From NCBI GenBank assembly GCA_019279435.1, contig JAAALK010000286.1:24695931-24759930 (forward strand): a DNA stretch of 64,000 nt. The letters are read 5' to 3'. This document shows positions 1 to 10,229 of the stretch, in pieces (positions within the stretch are counted from its first letter, which is position 1; each line of letters opens with the position of its first letter). The notes beneath the pieces were generated by a model. It made no database searches. It was not told the origin of the DNA and worked only from the letters and a program-made list of their open reading frames with translations. The position numbers were made by a program, and so were the translations under genes. Source of the stretch: Zizania palustris. Taxonomy: Eukaryota; Streptophyta; Magnoliopsida; Poales; Poaceae.

Positions 1-873
1 CATGTACCCAGATTGGCCTAGCCTGACTTCGCGGCCCCTCTGTCCGACAGTGGCTCGCTGCCCGTGTACCTGAGTCACATGCAGCCTAGACATAGCAGGT
101 CTTCTCCTCTCTTTGTGTCCTCTTGACTTCCGTTGACAATGACTCATCACATCTGGAGCCATGAGGCCCATACTCTTCAGCATGGCTCCTCAACTACTTA
201 AGCTTGGTGCTAAAGAATGAATGGATCTAAAATTCAAAATTGAATCTCTTTCTACTGAACTTGTCTTGTTGAAGTCTAAATCTGAAATTGCCGAATGTTA
301 GTCTTGTCTTATTGTTATGAACGACCTTTCTCAGTTGCATTAGATTCATGCTCAAAATCTTGAAAAACTTGAAATTGTTCAGAAACAACTTTTGGAGGTG
401 GAGTCTAGTCCTTCTGTCATCAATGAATGCTTGAATTGTTCTTTAGTTGTTGAAAGCATTAATTTGAGAGATATGCATGTTGATAAACTAAGGCTAGATT
501 GGAGAGTGTTGAGTGTTCTAAGGATGTGCAGCTGACATGTTCCACCTGCATGATCCTTAAGGACCAACTCAACTTCGCTATAGAGCAAGTCGAAAAACTT
601 AAGTGTGAGAATGATTATCTTGTTTCCATGGTGGATAAGTGTACTGAAGGGAAGGGTAAAATGGATTTGCTTTTGGATAAAACAAAAATGTGTGCTGACA
701 TGGCAGGGTTAGCTCTAGGGTTGGGTTATGAGAGAACTACACCAAATACCCCAAGACAAACTGTGTTCACTCCGGCTACTACCCTTGAGAAAGAGAGAGC
801 TCAGTTAGACACCACTCAAAAAGCCAAGAATCCTACCCAGCCTAAAAAGATAATCATTTTACCCAATCAGAGG
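1..873 (+). pseudogene. SIRE1 copia gag C-terminal fragment
   Basis: This is the 3' part of a Sirevirus-like Ty1/copia gag. Residues read from about 220 to 865 match the coiled-coil, Lys-rich gag tail of SIRE3 (50100-50780); shared blocks include LVSMVDKCTEGKGKMD and CADMAGLALGLGYER. Gag forms the particle that packages element RNA; the long coiled-coil tail is usual in sireviruses. In-frame TAG codons at 299 and 341 replace Gln codons of the SIRE3 reading, so the copy is dead. Bases 1-215 have no clear match that I can see and may be upstream gag. The fragment stops abruptly at 873 where an LTR begins; the matching pol piece reappears at 27398. Confidence 0.8.
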
Positions 874-1202
874 TGTGGCTGGGGGATGAGTGTGCGATGG
901 TGGTTGCGATGGTGCTGGCGATGGAGAGCGGTGGCTGGAGCAGAAACAAGGAGGCAGCGCTAAATTTCCTTGCGGGCGCTCGAAATTGGTGAAAACGGAG
1001 GGCTCTCGGGATGTTTGGAATGCGGTGAGCGCCGGAGCTTTATAGGGGTCATCGATGAGGTCAATGAATGGCGTAATGGGGGGGAGCCAGGGGAATTGCA
1101 CCTTAACGCCGGTGAGGTCTGATCACGCACGGATCCGGCGACTGCGCGGCTTAACCATGTCGGAAACCGAGGGGAAATGGTTACCACTTAATGGGGAGTA
1201 AT
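874..1202 (-). mobile_element. Distal part of a minus-strand Ty3-type LTR
   Basis: Reading on the minus strand, an LTR starts TGTAACACCC at 27397, runs left to 26596, is interrupted by Tk1 with its GTAAT duplication, and ends here with CCACA (TGTGG at 874). The two pieces total about 1.13 kb. No internal region or second LTR is attached, so it behaves as a solo LTR. Flanks do not match as a target duplication (AGAGG left, AATCT right). GC-rich short ORFs here are not supported as genes. Confidence 0.65.
1198..1202. other. Target site duplication of Tk1
   Basis: GTAAT lies directly before the 5' LTR of Tk1 and again at 26591-26595 directly after its 3' LTR, so the whole 1203-26590 unit is a single insertion. 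Confidence 0.9.
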
Positions 1203-4200
1203 TGTAACACCCCAAATTTCCAGAGAAATAAAAATATTATTTAACCTAATTTCCTAGAATTAATTATTTTGGAAATACCTTTAATGCTCTCCTTAACCTT
1301 TTTGATCTAGAACCTAGATAAAATGACCAAACCAGTGGCTAGAAAATTTTGTATATGATCCCAAGACCAAGATATATTTTTGATAATTCTTACAAAATTT
1401 TATCAACCTTGGAAGTAGCCCAAATATTTTAATCCATTTTCTGTAATTATTTTTAATCAGAAAACCTTATAAACAGTAATGGGCCTCCCCTCCCTTTTTC
1501 TCTCTCCCGGCCGGCCCAGCCCGTTACCCCGCGCGCCTCGGACTGACACCTGGGCCCCGCTTGTCAGCGAGCCCTTCTCTCTTCACGCGCGCGCCCTACG
1601 CCTTGGCCCCACCTGTTGGCGCCACCCCTCTCTCGGCCGAGCCCAACCCCACCCGTCAGCCTCACCCTCTGTCGCGTGTTTGCCCACTGGCCTGTGGCCC
1701 TCGCCTGTCAGGACCGTCGTCCCCCTCACGCCACCACCCCCAAACTTCACCGGCCGAATCAATTCCCCTCGGATCCACCTCGCCGACCCCTCCCCCATTG
1801 AATTGTCGCCATTACTCGGTCCCCCGCGCCACACCGGCCGTTTTCCCCTGTTAACCCACGCAATTAATCCACGGGATCAGCGCTCGTGTGCATGGCAGAC
1901 CTCGCCGGTGCCATTGAAGACCCCCTCTCAGCTTTCCTTGTATACGTCGCCTGTTATCCCCCGCCGGCACCTCTATTTAAGCCGTAGGCCTCTGTCTCGT
2001 CCAGACCGCACGCCCGAACACATTGAGAACGAACCCGAGCACCTCAATTTGATTTTTAGCGCACCACCGTCAACCACACTCCAGCCACCGCTCGCCGTCA
2101 CCGGAGCCCCTCTCTGTCCACGTCGACCGCACCTCTGTGACCACCAAGACCTCACCGACCTCGGCCACCACTCCGTCGTCGATGACCCTCGCTGGAACGC
2201 CACCGCCGCTGAGGACCCAAACGCCTCCGTCGCCCTCGCTCGTCGCCGGCCATGCTCCGACGACCCCAAATCCCTCCGATGGTACCCTCTTGACCCCCGC
2301 AGTATACTGATTCTGTTTTAGCCCTTAGAACCGACCGCCATAGCTCTCCGTGGCCGCTATACCCTCGCCGTCGCCGGAGAAGACGACCGGCACTGGTCGA
2401 GTACCCGTGCCGTTTCAGATCTAATCTCGGTCGTGCGATCCAGATGTAACGGTACTGATTAAATCCCCTGTGCGGTTTAATCTACGCCGTCGGATCTGAG
2501 AGAAGGTGTACATTTTAATCTCGTGCGTCCGTTAGTTTTTAAAACCCACATTTAATCTGGATCGTCCATCGCGTACCGCTTCAACATTTTAATCTCAGCC
2601 GTCCACGTCAACATAACTCCCCTGCCTCACTCCCGCGCGTTGGATCTGGATCCAATGGTCCAGATTGGGCCAGACCACGCGCACAGTGCGCTGGTTCACC
2701 GTGGGCCTGGCTCACCGTGGACCCGAGACCGTTTTGGATTTAAATTAAATTCCAGAAATGCTTTTAAACTTCTAAAATTCATATCTGGCGCATTTTAACT
2801 TCAAAAATTAACATTTCAATTTCAGAAAATTTGTAATATTATTCTCTACATGTTCATACAATAAAAACATCATGTTTACTTTGGATATTTCATGTTTATT
2901 TAATAAAGTATCCAATTGCTCCTTAAGGAAAATTTCAAATTTAATTATTTAAAATTTAGCAAAGTTTATCTTTATTCTTTTCCTGTTTCTAGAATGGAAC
3001 CCCAACACTTTCTCAGAAGCTATTATTCTAAATTAATTAGAAAACTTAGAATAGGTTTATTCACAATTAAAACCCCTTTTATAAAGGACAATATTTCTTT
3101 ATAGTTCATTTTAAATTATTTATAAAATGGATTTCAGAAACTTAACAACTTGGTTTTCCTTAAATTAAACCAATTTAAACCTATGTGCTTGTTGTGTGGT
3201 TTTGTATTGTTTAAATTGAATGTTGTATTTATTTTATTTTACTTTATTTATAACGAGAAGACTACGACGCTGCCGAGGAGCTGGAGTACTTTCCCGAAGT
3301 TCCTCCCTCTCCTTTCGCTGAACAAGACAAGTCACCAAACCAATCTTTTGAGCATATTGAACACATGTTTTATTAAACTATCGCTAAAACACATAGGGTA
3401 TACATGCATTAGTCAAATGAAAGCCTTACAATATATTTATTTAGGATCCCCCGACCTTGATGTGCAACCCAAGCCATGCTATCTCGCCTAACCTCCTTGT
3501 CACCATATGATTAGTATTATTAGCTAGTGTCCAATGTATTGACACGATTGCTATAGGATAAAGATGAGTCGTAGCAACATGGTTCTACTATATTATCCAC
3601 GTTATTCTTATCTTTGGAATTCTATCGGTGATGAGTTGTGGTTGTGAGTGAATGCATGGTGGGTTCTAGGTGCAAGCTAGGGCATTGGTCGGTAACACCC
3701 GGGGCACTATAAGGACCGGCCTGCGGGATTCGTTGCAATACACTTCCGTACTAACCACAAGTCTAATGGGTAAGTCCTAACTAAGGTATGGAGTGTTCTA
3801 AACCGAGGCCACCATTTGGAGATGGGTCAAGAAGCACCTGTGGGTGGCTTGTAACAATGTGGCGCAAAAGGGGGTGCGACGTTAGCCGGGATGCGGCCCG
3901 GCGCGCCGGCGAAACCTAGAGCGGGTGGTTATCGCTTGGAGTATTTCATGCTGAGGTTTTGGCATGAGTTCCCGTGGTATGGGTCATCTCGTTACACTTC
4001 GGTGTTTGGATAAGTGCGTGCCTTGTGGGTACAGTAGTACATCTCTGATCAGAGTCATAAATCTTTTCGAAAAGCCGAGCCCACGGTCAAGGGTGGGTTG
4101 CGTGACATCCCACAGTTAGATTACTTTTGATATGTATGTGCACGATGGTTTGACATATAAGGACTATTGTGCGAGGAGGTAAAACGTACTCCTCGAGTTA

Positions 4201-4638
4201 GATGATGTTATTGATGTTCATGTTTATTATTCCGCATGATAAAATTTGACTACACTAAATGCAGTAACTGAAAATGTACTTTTCCGCACTTTTAGCCATT
4301 ATCCTTCCTTTGTTATTATCTTGCATTATTACTTGCATTCGCGGTGGCTTGTTGAGTACTTTTGTACTCATACCCGTTGGACAAACACTTCAGAGGCTGC
4401 GTATTACGAGGAGGATGGTCTGGAGTAGCGACCCAGTCAAGAAAACAATCTTGAAGAAGGCGTTCGTCATGCAATTCTACTTTTATTATTGTTTTTATTA
4501 AACTCTGATGTAATAAATATGGTCTGCGTACCATGAATACTTGTCGTATGTACGATTGTCGCATGATGAACCTCTTGTATTATTGTTTTTCTTATGAAAT
4601 TCAATAATGTTCCGATTTCGATAAATCGGGGCGCCACA
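1203..4638 (+). repeat. Tk1 5' LTR
   Basis: Starts TGTAACACCCCAAATTT and ends GGGGCGCCACA. The first 290 bases differ from the 3' LTR (10230 onward) at about 8 sites by eye, which indicates an insertion that is not recent. A C-rich zone (1480-2320) is followed by AT-rich DNA. CTATTTAAG at 1973-1981 is a possible TATA box, but weak. Open frames inside the LTR are low-complexity and are not conserved between the two LTRs. Confidence 0.93.
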
Positions 4639-4641
4639 AGA

Positions 4642-4653
4642 TGGTATCAGAGC
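4642..4653 (+). promoter_or_regulatory. Tk1 primer binding site (tRNA-iMet)
   Basis: TGGTATCAGAGC lies 3 bases after the 5' LTR. It is the standard plant sequence complementary to the 3' end of initiator tRNA-Met and primes minus-strand DNA synthesis. Confidence 0.93.
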
Positions 4654-4742
4654 CGACTTGACTGTAGGAAGCCAAACGGACTAGCCTAGCTTTATAAACT
4701 TTGTTCCTCTCCTCACTTTTCTTCAAGTTGTTGTTTTTGTAG

Positions 4743-5093
4743 ATGCCTGTCTACCAAGTGCACAGCTATTGCCGCCATTTCGAGAGTTTTGTCAGAGAGC
4801 TCCGTATGATGCTCAGCTTCCTCGGGTTCCTCTTCGAGCCCGAATTCCAGGGGATATACATGGAAGAATTCACCGGGCCTTGCGACGTCTCCCTCACCGT
4901 CCACGGCTCCGGAGAACACATGCCACCCTACACCACCGCACTTGGGGGCCCGACTTTCGACGTCGCGTGCCAACGAGTCGCCCTCCAGGCCCTTATGGAC
5001 TTGCGGATGATCTATGATGATCGTCTTCAAAACTCGTCTTTCTGGCTTGTGCCGAACGCACTCCCGGTGCCCATCGTAGTATCTACATCGTAG
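4743..5093 (+). CDS. Tk1 pre-gag ORF, first part, unknown function
   Basis: A 116-residue frame opens with ATG 105 bases after the LTR and before gag. It holds an aromatic-rich start (YQVHSYCRHFESFVREL) and a GPTFDVACQRVALQALMDLR segment. No enzyme motif is visible. It ends at TAG 5091, but the frame of the next ORF is open upstream across this stop, so the two may be halves of one protein joined by a frameshift. Some plant Ty3 elements carry an extra ORF before gag; I do not recognise this one. It may also be a captured gene fragment. Confidence 0.5.
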   Translation: MPVYQVHSYCRHFESFVRELRMMLSFLGFLFEPEFQGIYMEEFTGPCDVSLTVHGSGEHMPPYTTALGGPTFDVACQRVALQALMDLRMIYDDRLQNSSFWLVPNALPVPIVVSTS

Positions 5094-5116
5094 TTCACTC
5101 CATTCGTGATCCGGTC

Positions 5117-5524
5117 ATGGCCCGACAGTCATGTCTTCTTCAGGCCATGGACGACCTCCATACCGAGGCGGTGCTAGATGCCGACGAGCACCATGAGGCG
5201 GTTGAGTTTCTTCGTGAAGAGACGAAGAACTTGATCCAACTGAACAGCGAGCTGCAGCGCAAGATTATGCAGCTTCAGAAAGACATCGCGGAGATGTTTC
5301 CCCTCCTCCCGAGGAAGAGGAAGCCCATCTGTGAGCCTGCCCCTCGCCCAAAGAGGATCCCACCACATCCCTCCACCGCCGGACCATCCACCACCAGTGC
5401 CCCTACACCACGCCCCGGCCTCGTCTCCGACCCCATCATCGAGAATTTTCTCGAGCCAACCATCCCTCGGGATCCGCGTCCCCGTGGTTCCGATAGCACG
5501 GAGACCGCCTCCGGTGGCGAGTAG
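5117..5524 (+). CDS. Tk1 pre-gag ORF, second part, coiled coil
   Basis: This is a 135-residue frame in a different phase from the ORF just upstream. Residues 10-55 are heptad-like and charged (AVEFLREETKNLIQLNSEL), as in a short coiled coil; they are followed by a basic stretch PRKRKPICEPAPRPKR and a Pro/Ser/Thr-rich tail. The basic block could be a nuclear localisation signal. It ends 193 bases before the gag ATG. Function is unknown; the most likely reading is the C-terminal half of a pre-gag accessory protein. Confidence 0.5.
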   Translation: MARQSCLLQAMDDLHTEAVLDADEHHEAVEFLREETKNLIQLNSELQRKIMQLQKDIAEMFPLLPRKRKPICEPAPRPKRIPPHPSTAGPSTTSAPTPRPGLVSDPIIENFLEPTIPRDPRPRGSDSTETASGGE

Positions 5525-5717
5525 GCGCTAGCTACCGTTGTTTGAGTTTTAATAATTTTATGTATGTGGTGCTATCTACAACAACTTGTGTTGTAGGTAG
5601 AGTAAAATAAGAGCTTGATTGTAATAAACTTTTTATACCACCGATATATATGTGAGCCCCATGGGCCATTTTTGATTGTAAATATAGTTTCGTCAACTTT
5701 TTGCCTCTTATGTTCAG

Positions 5718-6840
5718 ATGATGGCCGACAACCAGAACACCGGCTCCAACAATGGAGAAGGAGGAAGCCACGACTTGCCCGAAGGTGTTGTGGCCAACTG
5801 GGGTGCAACGGGCCCATGGCAGACTGGATCGCCATTCGCCAACCACCCCACCTTGGCGGAGATGATGGCAAATCAAAACCAGTTGATCACCGCTTTCCTC
5901 ACTCAGATGCAACACCAACAAGCGCAGTTGGACCGCCTACAAAACATGGAACCCACCCCTCATGTGCCCACGCCCGCTCCCCAACTATCAGAGTTCTTGC
6001 GCGTGCGCCGACCAATCTTCTCCAGCACCACTAACCCCATGGAGGCAGGAGATTGGCTCCACACCATAGGGAAGAAGCTGGATCTTCTCCCCTGCACCGA
6101 CCGGGAGCGAGTGGCCTTCGCCACTCATCAGCTCCAGGGTCCCGCCGCAGATTGGTGGGACAACTACCGTGAGTCCCAGCTAGAGGACCACGTGATGACA
6201 TGGGCGGAGTTCACCATCGCCTTTCGTGCTGCCCACGTCCCCGCCGGAGTCATCGCGGTGAAGCAGCAGGAGTTCCGTGACCTGCAACAGGGCAACCGGA
6301 CCGTCATGGAGTATCTCCATGAATTCAACCGTCTGGCTCGCTACGTGCCAGAGGAAGTGCGGACCGACGCCCTACGCCAGGCTAAGTTCCTCCGGGAACT
6401 TAAGGATGAGCTGTCCATCTAGCTCATCGCCACCGACTACGCCGACTTCCAACGACTAGTGAATAGAGCGCTCATCCAAGAGACTGAGCAAAACAAGTTG
6501 GACCTCAAGAAGAGGAAGATGATCGCCTTCAAGCATCAACAGGCGAATCCTCAGATGCCCCGCTTCGTCCCTCCGCCACCAGCGCCCGCCTACCATCCTC
6601 AGCCCGCCTACAGGCCACCTCACGCCGCCGGTGGATCCAACACCGGGCATCCTCGCCCCGCTCCACCTGCTCCGACCGCTCAGCCGCCGCCCGCCGCCAA
6701 GGCCCTAATCTTGAAGGATCGCCAAGGGAGGCCGATCGTCTGCTTCAACTGCCGAAAGGAAGGGCACTATTCACACCAGTGTCCTCACCCCAAGCAGCCC
6801 CAAGGCGCGGCACCCAACCAGGCGGTTCGTGCCCGGGTCA
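5718..6840 (+). pseudogene. gag: Tk1 gag (capsid and nucleocapsid)
   Basis: Structural protein of the virus-like particle. ATG at 5718 starts a frame with the Ty3 gag core, including GDWLHTIGKKLDLLPCTDRE and AADWWDNYR, then a Pro-rich linker and a zinc knuckle CFNCRKEGHYSHQC (CX2CX4HX4C, near 6739-6783) that binds RNA. A TAG at 6420-6422 cuts the frame after DELSI; the same frame continues at once with LIATDYADFQRLV, so this is a point nonsense change, probably from CAG. Gag and pol lie in one continuous frame with no -1 site visible, as is usual in chromoviruses. Confidence 0.9.
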
Positions 6841-7290
6841 ACCACATCAGCGTGGAGGAAGCTCAGGAGGCTCCCGAAGTCATGCTCGGTACGTTTACCG
6901 CAAATTCCATACCAGCTATAATATTGTTTGACTCCGGAGCAACACACTCTTTCATCTCGGAAGATTTTGTGAAAACCAATGACTTGGAAGTATTCCCTCT
7001 ATCAGTCCTCATGATGATTGCCACTCTAGGCAATAAAACCTTAGCCCACTTATACATTCCTATGGTTAAGATAGAGATCCAAGGAGTATCATTCCGGGCA
7101 AAGCCAGTCCTCATTAAGTGCAGCGGACTCGACCTCATCCTAGGGATGGATTGGTTGATGAAGCACAAGGGAGTGATCTACTGTGCCAACAAGTCCGTAA
7201 CAGTGACCAACCCCGAAGGTGAAGCCGTCACTTTTCGGATGACCAGCCGCAAACCTCTCAAGGCATCGCTCCACTCGCTTGCCCTTGAAG
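6841..7290 (+). pseudogene. Tk1 aspartic protease
   Basis: Continues the gag frame. The retropepsin signature LFDSGATHSFIS (catalytic Asp in DSG, near 6928-6960) is intact, followed by the second conserved block LDLILGMDWLMKHKG. The enzyme cuts the Gag-Pol polyprotein. No stop falls within the domain itself, but the polyprotein is broken upstream (6420) and downstream (7473). Confidence 0.88.
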
Positions 7291-8200
7291 AAGTACCCAT
7301 AGTCAAGGAGTTCATGGACGTCTTCCTAGAGGACCTACCAGGAATGCCTCCCAAGCGGGACATCGAATTCAGAATCGAGCTTGTCCCCGGGACCACTCCA
7401 ATCTCCAAGCGCCCATACCGGATGGCCGCCAATGAATTAGCCGAAGTCAAGAGCAACATCGAAGACCTGGAGTAGAAAAGATACATCCGACCGAGTACCT
7501 CACCCTGGGGTGCACCGGTCATCTTTGCCATGAAAAAGGACAAGACTAAAAGGATGTGCGTGGACTATAGATCCCTAAATGACGTCACCATCAAGAACAA
7601 GTACCCATTGCCTCGAATCAACGACCTGTTTGATCAACTGAAAGGATCCTCAGTGTTTTCCAAGATTGACCTCAGGTCAGGTTATCACCAATTGAGGATT
7701 AGGGAAGAAGACATCCCCAAGACTGCCTTCACCTCCCGCTATGGACTCTACGAGTATACCGTGATGTCGTTCGGACTGACGAATGCCCCAGCCTTTTTCA
7801 TGAACATGATGAACAATGTATTCATGGAGTTCTTGGATAAGTTCATCATGGTATTCATCGATGATATCCTCGTTTACTCCAAGACCAAGGAAGAACATGA
7901 AACCCACCTCCACCTGACCCTCAGAAAGCTAAGGGAACAACAACTGTACGCCAAATACAGCAAGTGCGAGTTTTGCTCGTCAGAGGTGAAATTCCTCGGT
8001 CATGTCATATCTGTCGGAGGAATAGCGGTGGACCCAATCACCATGGAAGCAGTAACCAACTGGTTGCAGCCCACAAACGTGACCGAGATCCGGAGTTTTC
8101 TCGGATTGGCCAGATACTACCGCCGGTTCATCGAGAATTTTTCGAAGATCGCCAAGCCTATGACCAGACTACTACAAAAAGAAGTAAAGTTTGAATGGAC
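7291..8200 (+). pseudogene. Tk1 reverse transcriptase
   Basis: Ty3-type RT copies element RNA to DNA. Visible blocks run in order: SKRPYRMAANELAEVK, RPSTSPWGAPVIFAMKKDK, MCVDYRSLNDVTIKNKYPLP, FSKIDLRSGYHQLRI, SFGLTNAPAFF and the catalytic FIDDILVYS (near 7852-7878), then the thumb/connection segment FLGLARYYRRFI. An in-frame TAG at 7473-7475 separates the N-terminal finger from the rest; it again replaces a likely Gln codon. The catalytic aspartates are present. Confidence 0.9.
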
Positions 8201-8802
8201 CCCAGATTGTGAAGAAAGCTTCCAAACCCTCAAGAAGAAGCTCGTGTCAGCCCCTATTCTGACTCTTCCAGACATCCGGAAAGACTTCCACGTCTACTAT
8301 GATGCCTCTCGTCAAGGATTGAGATGTGTATTAATGCAAGAAGGGAAGGCTATATCTTACGCCTCCCGATAGCTGAGACCGCATGAGCTGAACTACCCAA
8401 CCCATGACCTAGAGTTAGCAGCCGTGGTTCATGCCTTGAAGATATTGAGACATTATCTTGTGGGGAATCGGTGTGAGGTCTTCACCGACCACAAGAGCCT
8501 CAAGTACATATTCACCCAACCGGACCTGAACCTCAGACAAAGGAGATGGTTTGACGCCCTTAGTCGAAAGGGGTACTGTGGGCATCCATTATCATCCAGG
8601 CAAGGCAAATGTGGTGGCAGACGCCCTTAGTCGAAAGGGGTACTGTAATGCCATCATGATACAGGACCAAGCCCCTTTGCTTTACAAGGAGATGGAAAGG
8701 CTGAATATAGGGATCACCACCCGAGCGTACCTCGCTGCCTTGGAGTCAAGACATGTCTTGATAAACAAGATCCGAGAAAGGTAGAAGGAAGACCCGGACA
8801 TC
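8201..8802 (+). pseudogene. Tk1 RNase H, broken by stop and internal repeat
   Basis: Ty3 RNase H degrades the RNA strand of the hybrid. The blocks FHVYYDASRQG, ISYASR, HDLELAAVVHALKILRHYL and CEVFTDHKSLKYIF are readable. TAG at 8370 (expected Gln before LRPHELNYP) and TAG at 8782 interrupt it. Between 8553 and 8646 a 27-bp segment occurs twice and shifts the frame, so GIHYHPGKANVVADALSRKG continues in the next phase. The domain is therefore non-functional. Confidence 0.87.
8553..8646 (+). repeat. 27-bp direct repeat in Tk1 RNase H
   Basis: The 27 bases at 8553-8579 recur exactly at 8620-8646. The second copy encodes the expected DALSRKGYC of the RNase H-integrase junction; the first replaces sequence that in related elements codes for the residues before GIHYHPG and changes frame. 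It looks like a local copy event, for example a slipped template during reverse transcription. Confidence 0.85.
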
Positions 8803-10185
8803 TTGGAGATCCAACAGCACATGCGGAAGGGTAAAGCCCCTAGATTCTCCGAGGACGAGCATGGTACCATCTGGTTCGGAAACCGGATATGCGTACCCGA
8901 CAAACCTGAGTTGAAGACCCTCATCCTTCAAGAAGCCCACGATACTCTATACTCCATACATCCCGGGAGTACCAAGATGTATCAAGACCTGAAGGAAAAA
9001 TATTGGTGGGTCAGCATTAAGAGGGAAATAGCTGAGTATGTGGCCAAGTGCTACACATGCCAGCGAGTCAAGGCAGAGCATCAAAGACCTGCTGGACTTC
9101 TTCAACCCCTCAAGGTCCCCGAATGGATGTGGGAAGAGATAGGAATAGACTTCATCACGGGACTGCGCCGGACCCAAGCTGGTCATGATTCTATCTGGGT
9201 GATCGTCGACCGACTCACCAAGGTAGCTCACTTCATCCCCATCAAGACAACTTACACTGTCACCAAGTTGGCCGAGTTGTATATGACCCGAATCATGTGC
9301 CTACACGGAGTTCCTATGAAGATCTTATCGCACCGCGGAAGTCAGTTCACCTCTAAGTTTTGGAAGAACCTTCAAGAGGAACTCAGCACCCGGCTGAACT
9401 TTAGCACCGTCTATCATCCACAGACCGACGGTCAAACCAAAAGGGTCAACCAGATACTGGAAGATATGCTTAGAGCTTGCGCTCTAGACTTTGGCGGAAT
9501 GTGGGACAAGAACTTGCCCTACGCGGAGTTCTCCTACAACAATAGCTATCAAGCCAGCCTGCAAATGTCCCCGTTCGAAGCGCTTTATGGGCGTAAGTGC
9601 AGAACACCGCTGCTCTGGGATCAGACCAGAGAGTCGCAACTGTTTGGGACAGATATATTGAGAGAAGCCGAAGAGAAGGTCAAAATTATCAGGGACCGAT
9701 TGAAAATAGCACAGTCTCGACAAAAGAGCTACGCCGATAACCGTCGAAGAGACCTAACCTTTGAGGAGGGTGATTATGTCTATCTCCGAGTCACTCCCCT
9801 CCGTGGCACTCAAAGGTTCAACATGAAAGGCAAGCTAGCACCCCGCTATGTCGGACCTTTTCAGATCCTCCGACGGCAAGGAGAAGTGGCATACCAACTA
9901 GAACTGCCTCCATCCTTGGCAGGAGTTCACGATGTATTCCATGTCTCTCAGCTGAAGAAGTGTCTTCGTGTGCCCTCCGAACAAGCCGATCTCCAACAGC
10001 TCAACGTCCAAGAAGATTTGACCTACATCGAGAAACCCATCAAGATCTTGGAAACTAAAGAAAGAGTAACCAGGAGCCGTGTGGTTCGCTTCTGCAAGGT
10101 CCAGTGGGACAACCACCCCGCCGAAGAGGCTACATGGGAAAAAGAAGACGAGCTGAAAGCCCAGTACCATGAGCTATTCGAGTAG
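8803..10185 (+). pseudogene. Tk1 integrase with chromodomain-like tail
   Basis: The integrase inserts element DNA. The zinc-binding HHCC is seen as HPGSTKMYQDLK...CYTCQRVK, and the core begins EEIGIDFITGL (first Asp). The second catalytic Asp, normally in a SDRGSQF-type motif, is His (SHRGSQFTSKF), and the catalytic Glu of the QTERVNQ-type motif is Lys (QTKRVNQILEDML). Two of the three DDE residues are thus lost although the 460-residue frame is open. The C-terminal segment (YIEKPIKILE...WDNHPAEEATWEKEDEL) resembles the chromodomain that directs chromoviruses to heterochromatin. The frame ends at TAG 10183, followed by the purine tract. Confidence 0.92.
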
Positions 10186-10215
10186 CATTCCAATCTCGAG
10201 GACGAGATTCTTTGT

Positions 10216-10227
10216 AAGGGGGATAGG
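10216..10227 (+). promoter_or_regulatory. Tk1 polypurine tract
   Basis: AAGGGGGATAGG lies just before the 3' LTR and is the expected plus-strand primer site. Confidence 0.85.
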
Positions 10228-10229
10228 TT

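Noticed and set aside
1479..2321. 280-codon frame in the Tk1 5' LTR and a related frame at 10704-11348 in the 3' LTR
   Set aside because: Low-complexity Pro/Arg/Ser protein from C-rich LTR DNA. The frame is broken differently in the other LTR, with no conserved start and no domain.
2916..3491. Frames of 62 and 113 codons repeated at 11943 and 12177
   Set aside because: They recur only because both lie in LTRs; AT-rich, without protein features.
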